Positions 59,885 through 64,000 of a stretch of DNA of 64,000 nt are shown here, in pieces (positions within the stretch are counted from its first letter, which is position 1; each line of letters starts with the position of its first letter). The notes under the pieces are model-generated. The model was not told where the DNA came from. It was given only the letters and a program-made list of their open reading frames with translations, and made no database searches. The position numbers were made by a program, and so were the translations under genes. Source of the DNA: Akkermansiaceae bacterium (GTDB lineage: Bacteria > Verrucomicrobiota > Verrucomicrobiia > Verrucomicrobiales > Akkermansiaceae); assembly GCA_903919975.1 (NCBI GenBank), contig CAIXKE010000003.1, positions 1 through 64,000 on the forward strand, in the 5' to 3' direction.

Positions 59885-60487
59885 ATGAAATTTCTAAACC
59901 CAGACGCAGAGGTAATAAGGCACGGCAGTGCATTACCACATTGGCAACAAGGGCAAGCGGCACAGTTTCTAACCTTCCGTCTCTCCGATGCGTTGCCAGT
60001 GTCGTTGGTAAACGACTGGCGGGTGAAACGCGATGAATGGCTTGCCGGGAATCCGAAACCGTGGTCGGCGGAAATACACGCAGAGTATCATCGGCTGTTC
60101 AGCCGAAAAATCGAGAAGTGGCTCGATCAGGGCATGGGATCCTGTTTGTTTGCCGATCCCGCATCTCGCACGCTGCTAGCGGAAACGTTAATGCGTTTTC
60201 AGGGAGAACGAGTGATGCACCATGCATGGGTGATTATGCCGAACCACCTTCATGTGCTCTACAGTCCTCTCGAGCCGCAGGATAAATTGATACAGGCATG
60301 GAAATCCCACAGCGCCCGCAGTCTCGGGCGCGGACCGATCTGGCAGCGGGATTATCACGACACGGTGATTCGCGATTGGGATCACTTTAAAAATGTGGTG
60401 CGTTACATACGCCGCAATCCCCTGAAAGCAAAATTACCAGAACGAAGTTTTACGCTATGGGAAAGCGAAGCAGCAAGCCGACTCTGA
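59885..60487 (+). CDS. REP-associated tyrosine transposase (RAYT)
   Basis: Protein of 200 residues of the TnpA_REP/Y1 single-strand transposase family (IS200/IS605-related). The HUH motif is HHAWVIMPNHLHVLYSPLE (HLH) and the catalytic Tyr lies in VVRYIRRNPLKAKL. QAWKSHSARSLGRGPIWQRD with YHDTVIRDWDHF is the typical pre-catalytic helix and loop of these proteins. RAYTs cut and mobilise REP hairpins. The gene is flanked on both sides by REP-like arrays (59447-59808 and 60510-60681). An ATG at 59864 lies within the palindrome; the ATG at 59885 (MKFLNPD) is preferred. Confidence 0.9.
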   Translation: MKFLNPDAEVIRHGSALPHWQQGQAAQFLTFRLSDALPVSLVNDWRVKRDEWLAGNPKPWSAEIHAEYHRLFSRKIEKWLDQGMGSCLFADPASRTLLAETLMRFQGERVMHHAWVIMPNHLHVLYSPLEPQDKLIQAWKSHSARSLGRGPIWQRDYHDTVIRDWDHFKNVVRYIRRNPLKAKLPERSFTLWESEAASRL

Positions 60488-60696
60488 AGAAGTGCCGATA
60501 TGCAGGAGCGCCGACATTCTGTCGGCTGCTGGCGCGGGGGACATACTGTCACCCGTCTTCCGCGAAGCGACTCGCCGGACAGAATGTCCGTCATCCAACA
60601 GCGCGCAGAATGCACGCGCTCCGGCATGGAGCGCCGACATTCTGTCGGCTGCTGGCGCGGGGGACATTCTGTCACCCGTTCCGGATCATTTCGGAC
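60488..60696. repeat. Right REP-like hairpin array
   Basis: Two units begin about 60510 and end near 60681: GCCGACATTCTGTCGGC, GGGGGACATACTGTCACCC, CGGACAGAATGTCCG, then GCCGACA...TGTCGGC and GGGGGACATTCTGTCACCC. They have the same orientation as the left units. The last hairpin stops 15 bases before the lipoprotein stop codon. Confidence 0.85.
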
Positions 60697-61101
60697 TTAC
60701 TCAGGAAGCGTTTCAGGCGGCTTTGCTTCCGGGGCCGGTTCGGGGGCGGGCGGAACGGCTTGGGGAGTGGGCTGGGAATAAACGGCGTCGCCGATTTCCA
60801 CGGAGCCGGATTGGAGGTCTGCTGCGGCGAATTGGCCGAGGGATTCGCCGGTGGCGAGTAGATTGGCACTGCGTTTTTCTGGTCCCCGGGTGGTCAGGAT
60901 ATTGCCGGATTTTATCGTTTGTCGCCCGTAAGTTTGGATCAGAACGAAGCGTCGATCCGCAGGGATCGAGGCGATCCGGCCGATGAGTTGCGGGGCTTCT
61001 GGGGCAGGGGGGGCGACAGGCTCTGAGGGCTTGTTCGTGGTGCAGGCGGGGGCGGCCATGAGGACGATGGCGGCAAGGCAGAGACGAATGCGGGATTTCA
61101 T
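60697..61101 (-). CDS. Small Pro-rich lipoprotein
   Basis: Protein of 134 residues with a lipoprotein signal (MKSRIRLCLAAIVLMAAPAC, Cys 20). A short beta-rich core follows (QLIGRIASIPADRRFVLIQT, KSGNILTTRGPEKRSANLLA, SGSVEIGDAVYSQ), flanked by Pro/Ala/Glu-rich tails. The core looks like an SH3-like or small beta-barrel. No family is recognised. It starts 2 bases after the birA stop, so it is likely in the same transcript. Confidence 0.65.
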   Translation of the reverse strand: MKSRIRLCLAAIVLMAAPACTTNKPSEPVAPPAPEAPQLIGRIASIPADRRFVLIQTYGRQTIKSGNILTTRGPEKRSANLLATGESLGQFAAADLQSGSVEIGDAVYSQPTPQAVPPAPEPAPEAKPPETLPE

Positions 61102-61103
61102 GA

Positions 61104-61910
61104 TCAATCGAGGATGCGCACTTCGTCGGCTTGGATCAGGCATTCCAGGCCGTGATCCGTTCTGAGGAGGAGTTCGCCGCCTTGGGCGATGCCCTCGACG
61201 GTGCCTTGTTTGAGCCCGCTGGAAGTGGAGAGCGAAACCCGGTGATCGGTGAGCACGCAACGTTGGCGGACGGCGTTGAGGAGATCGGTGAACTCGCTGC
61301 CAATCTGGTTGCGGCGGATCGCAAAGCGGCGGACGACGGCCGCCAGCACTTCGGCGCGCGGGATTTGCAGGCCGGTTTCGAGGCTTAATGAAGTGGCGAT
61401 TTCTGAAACTTCGGGGGGGAAATCGGTGGTGTGAACGTTGAGGCCGATCCCGATGATGGCGAAATCCGGGCCGGCCTCGACGAGGATGCCAGCGATTTTG
61501 CGGCGGCCGATCCAGACATCGTTGGGCCATTTGATGCCGGTGGGCGGGCCGAATGATTCCACAGCTTCCGCGATGGCGAGGCCGGTGGCGAGGGCGAGTC
61601 GCGGCCAGAGCGCCTTGGGTTCCTGCGGGCGGACGAGGATGGAGAGGGCGAGCGATTCTCCCGGCGGCGAGAACCAAACCGCGCCACGGCGGCCACGGCC
61701 GGCGGTCTGGCGGAGGGCGAGCAAGACCAAGCCATCGGCAGCTCCGCCGCATGCCAGGGAGCTCAGATCGTCGTTGGTCGAGTCCGCCGTTTCCCGGATC
61801 AATAGGCGGAAGGGATCGGGGAAATGATGGGCGATGCCGGAGAATTCATCCTGAATTCCGAAGTCGTTTGGTGTTTGTGATCGGTTAACCACGGATTTCA
61901 CAGATTTCAC
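61104..61910 (-). CDS. birA: Biotin-[acetyl-CoA-carboxylase] ligase
   Basis: Monofunctional BirA of up to 268 residues (no N-terminal DNA-binding domain), attaching biotin to the carrier protein of acetyl-CoA carboxylase. Motifs are DSTNDDL (biotin loop), LRQTAGRGRRGAVWFSPPG (the GRGRRG adenylate loop), GIKWPNDVWIGRRKIAGILV and IGIGLNVHTTDFP. The C-terminal SH3-like domain ends LECLIQADEVRILD. The only upstream starts (GTG at 61910 or 61892) fall inside a palindromic repeat element, so the true start is uncertain; part of the 5' end may be supplied by the repeat. Confidence 0.9.
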   Translation of the reverse strand: MKSVKSVVNRSQTPNDFGIQDEFSGIAHHFPDPFRLLIRETADSTNDDLSSLACGGAADGLVLLALRQTAGRGRRGAVWFSPPGESLALSILVRPQEPKALWPRLALATGLAIAEAVESFGPPTGIKWPNDVWIGRRKIAGILVEAGPDFAIIGIGLNVHTTDFPPEVSEIATSLSLETGLQIPRAEVLAAVVRRFAIRRNQIGSEFTDLLNAVRQRCVLTDHRVSLSTSSGLKQGTVEGIAQGGELLLRTDHGLECLIQADEVRILD

Positions 61911-61991
61911 GGATTTGATACTCCACCAAAGAGGTTTTCCGTTTTGGTTTTATAACCTCTTCAAAATCTGTGCTAATCTGCGTAATTTGCC
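61887..61991. repeat. Long imperfect palindrome, AACCACGGATTTCACAG type, copy E
   Basis: AACCACGGATTTCACAGATT pairs partly with AAAATCTGTGCTAATCTGCG...TTGCC. An inner hairpin AAGAGGTT/AACCTCTT is also present. It overlaps the 5' end of birA. Confidence 0.65.
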
Positions 61992-62042
61992 TTTGGCTAT
62001 CTCCGCTGCGCTCCGGTTGTGGTTCAATTTCTGTTTTCGGGT

Positions 62043-62912
62043 TCATGGGGTGAGGTCCTTGCCCCTCAGTGGGATGAAATCCAGCCCGATATCGAGCGAC
62101 GGAGCCGAGTGGGTGAGTGCACCGACCGAGATAAAGTCCACGCCGGTTTCCGCGATCTCGCGCAGGGTGTCCAAGGTGACGCCGCCGCTGGCTTCCAGCA
62201 GGGGAGTGGTGCGCTCACCGCGGGCGGCGATGGCTTGGCATATTTCCGCGGGGTTCATGTTATCGAGCAGGATGTAATCGATCCCATCCAGAGTGAGGAA
62301 GGTGCGCAGTTGATCGAGATCATCGGCTTCCACTTCCACTTCGACTCCGGGTTTTTCGCTTTTCAGGCGTTGGATGGAAGCTTGGAGCGCCGCAGGTCCG
62401 CCCTCGGCGACGAGGTGGTTGTCCTTGACCATGGCTCGGTCGTAGAGGCCGAGTCGGTGATTGGTGCCGCCGCCGTGCAGGACCGCCTGTTTTTCGAGCA
62501 TTCGGTATCCGGGTGTGGTTTTACGGGTATCGAGAATGCGGGCGTGACCTCCGCGGATGAGATCGACGTATTTGGCGGTGAGGGTGGCCACGCCGCTAAG
62601 GCGTTGGAGGAAATTCAGAGCGGTGCGTTCGGCGGTGAGGATCGAGCGGGCCTTGCCTTCGACGCGGATCAGCAGGGCTCCCTCGCTGACACGGCTACCA
62701 TCCGGAACAAGAATCTCCACTTCAAGCTCGGGATCGACTTTTGAGAAAACCCGGGCGGCCAATTCCACGCCGGAAACCGCACCTTCCTGACGGACGGCGA
62801 CGAAGGCTCTGGCCACGCGGGTTTCGGGAACAAAATAGTGCGAGGTGACATCGCCGGGGCCGATGTCTTCTTCGAGGGCGAGAGCAATGAGAATTTCCGA
62901 GTGGTCCTTCAT
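62043..62912 (-). CDS. nadC: Nicotinate-nucleotide pyrophosphorylase (carboxylating)
   Basis: Enzyme of 289 residues converting quinolinate and PRPP to nicotinate mononucleotide in NAD synthesis. Motifs are EEDIGPGDVTSHYF, ERTALNFLQRLSGVATLTAK, ILDTRKTTPGYRMLEKQAVL, GGTNHRLGLYDRAMVKDNHL and VEVEADDLDQLRTFL. The C-terminus has GGVTLDTLREIAETGVDFIS. The ATG at 62912 shares one base with the upstream stop (TGATG), so it is coupled to the YdjY-domain gene. Confidence 0.95.
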   Translation of the reverse strand: MKDHSEILIALALEEDIGPGDVTSHYFVPETRVARAFVAVRQEGAVSGVELAARVFSKVDPELEVEILVPDGSRVSEGALLIRVEGKARSILTAERTALNFLQRLSGVATLTAKYVDLIRGGHARILDTRKTTPGYRMLEKQAVLHGGGTNHRLGLYDRAMVKDNHLVAEGGPAALQASIQRLKSEKPGVEVEVEADDLDQLRTFLTLDGIDYILLDNMNPAEICQAIAARGERTTPLLEASGGVTLDTLREIAETGVDFISVGALTHSAPSLDIGLDFIPLRGKDLTP

Positions 62913-63706
62913 CACGGCTTGAGCTGTGGGCGGAGGCGCAGAATGACCTTGCTGTTGAGTTCGGGCAGCTTATCACCATCGACCTCCCAAATCAGGGCCC
63001 CGTTGGAGTGATCATGGACGTCCGGCAGGCATAACAACTCGTCGCCGAAGGTGGCGAGCGAGATGACATTGCCATTCACATCGCACAGGTATTGGCGTGG
63101 TCCCTTGCCTTCGTTTGCGAGAATCGAGCCTGCGAAAAGGAAGGTATGGGTCGGGAACTTTTTCGCGGCTTTCGGGGTTTCCTCGGCATTTGGTGTCCCT
63201 GTTCCATCGTCTTGATCGGCGGCTTTGATGAACTCGTTGATCGGATGCTCGGTTTCTTTTCCTTCGGCGTCTTTGAAAACGAGGAAAACCCCCACTGGGT
63301 TGCCGCTCGGCGGGGTGGACCGAAACCGTGTCATCTCGGGATCGATCGCTTCCTGCATCGCCGGATTGCCGGGCTTGGCCCCGAGCAGCAACAGCGCCGT
63401 ATGCACGTGGCTGGGCTTGGCCTCGATCATGATGATCGACTCATGCTCCTTGCTGTCTTTGGTGCAGGCGATCAGTTCCAGCATGCCCTCCTTGAGGCAG
63501 ACGCGGCTTTCGACATCCACGCAGCGTTCCTCCAAATTGATTTTCACGCCGGGAATGACCAGTTTGGCCAGTGCGGCTTTCATTTCGGGGGCGATTTTAT
63601 GCGTTTCTCCTGCCGTTGCGGGCGCGGGTGCCGGGGCCGGTTCATCCGCCGCGTGGGCGGCAAGCAAGATAGTAAACAGGCAGCAGGTGAATGCACGGAA
63701 GTTCAT
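62912..63706 (-). CDS. Exported YdjY-domain protein
   Basis: Protein of 264 residues with a signal peptide (MNFRAFTCCLFTILLAAHAA). The YdjY domain is recognisable by VKINLEERCVDVESRVCLKE, LELIACTKDSKEHESIIMIE, AKPSHVHTALLLLGAKPGNP and FLVFKDAEGKETEHPINEFI. The family is common in Planctomycetes and Verrucomicrobia and its function is unknown. The ATG at 63706 begins the signal peptide; a start 18 bases upstream is possible. It is the first gene of a pair with nadC. Confidence 0.78.
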   Translation of the reverse strand: MNFRAFTCCLFTILLAAHAADEPAPAPAPATAGETHKIAPEMKAALAKLVIPGVKINLEERCVDVESRVCLKEGMLELIACTKDSKEHESIIMIEAKPSHVHTALLLLGAKPGNPAMQEAIDPEMTRFRSTPPSGNPVGVFLVFKDAEGKETEHPINEFIKAADQDDGTGTPNAEETPKAAKKFPTHTFLFAGSILANEGKGPRQYLCDVNGNVISLATFGDELLCLPDVHDHSNGALIWEVDGDKLPELNSKVILRLRPQLKP

Positions 63707-63888
63707 CGAAAAGATCGATGACACGGCAGAGCCCCAAATACAAGCGCCTGACGCAAATCCGCGTTAATTTGCCTCAGAATTCCAATCATTTGGCTCGGTT
63801 TCCAAGGATCTTTATCAAAGATACGTCTCCTGCCTCGCAGCGGACACCCTCCGGCATTCCGGAAAAATATCCAACAAAGCTTCCGACC

Positions 63889-64000
63889 ATGGCAAATCTT
63901 CGTTCCTCTTCATCTCCGCGTAAAACCACCGTGAAAACCGCTCCATCGATCTTATTTCATGCCTGTTCGACCGATACGGACATGCTCTATTTCAGTCGTT
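63889..64000 (+). CDS. Start of a possible Xaa-Pro aminopeptidase (M24), cut by window end
   Basis: From the ATG at 63889 the frame stays open to the edge and reads MANLRSSSSPRKTTVKTAPS, then ILFHACSTDTDMLYFSR. The segment DTDMLYFSR resembles the N-terminal domain of verrucomicrobial aminopeptidase P-like proteins (ADMLYAT type). Only 37 residues are visible, so the call is tentative. Confidence 0.4.
   Translation, partial: MANLRSSSSPRKTTVKTAPSILFHACSTDTDMLYFSR

Overview
The window looks like a chromosomal segment from a member of Verrucomicrobiota, probably class Verrucomicrobiae. The supporting features are a PEP-CTERM protein with autotransporter-type beta-strand repeats, a very large pilin-like secreted protein (RGFALVVTLSLM N-terminus), squalene-cyclase-like repeats, many exported glycoside hydrolases, and long imperfect palindromes between housekeeping genes. 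I found no rRNA, tRNA or CRISPR array.

Positions 1-10985 and the operon that follows form a deoxysugar and glycan utilisation region. On the + strand are a GH106-type alpha-L-rhamnosidase, a GxGYxYP-type secreted protein, a FucP-type sugar/H+ symporter and a GH92 alpha-mannosidase. On the - strand, nine closely packed genes run from 20131 down to 9981, divergent from an AraC-type regulator. They are two tandem rhamnonate-dehydratase-like enolases, an internally deleted URO-D family remnant, a fusion of membrane di-iron desaturase, Rieske and NqrF-like reductase domains, two TIM-barrel isomerase-like proteins, a Gfo/Idh/MocA oxidoreductase with an unusual N-terminus, a solute-binding-like protein without a signal peptide, and a DapA-family aldolase. 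A reasonable reading is import of rhamnose or fucose-type sugars, a non-phosphorylative route (rhamnonate, then 2-keto-3-deoxyrhamnonate, then aldol cleavage), and an added oxidative step whose substrate is unknown.

Positions 21277-29919 encode surface proteins: the pilin-like protein, two tandem paralogues of a small secreted protein plus a third truncated copy, and the PEP-CTERM protein. Recombination has shuffled leaders and signal peptides here. A short inverted-repeat motif (TGTCAT-N13-ATGAC) recurs upstream of these genes and of the rhamnosidase.

Positions 30421-36823 hold manA, a two-gene islet (nucleotidyltransferase plus winged-helix protein) between long direct repeats that include a copy of part of thrS, then thrS itself and an FKBP isomerase with a GGP tail. 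A decayed FMN-binding/ApbE locus follows.

Positions 38242-64000 are mostly housekeeping: rplS, hisI, ppnP, a rhodanese, a double FKBP, uvrB, rapA, a sensor kinase, a YqeY protein, two ABC-2 permeases without an ATPase, an L,D-transpeptidase, ispE-pgeF, a MarR regulator, birA, nadC and a YdjY-domain protein. This stretch contains a REP-associated tyrosine transposase (RAYT) flanked by REP-like hairpin arrays, and several long palindromic intergenic elements. A + strand gene begins at 63889 and runs off the window.
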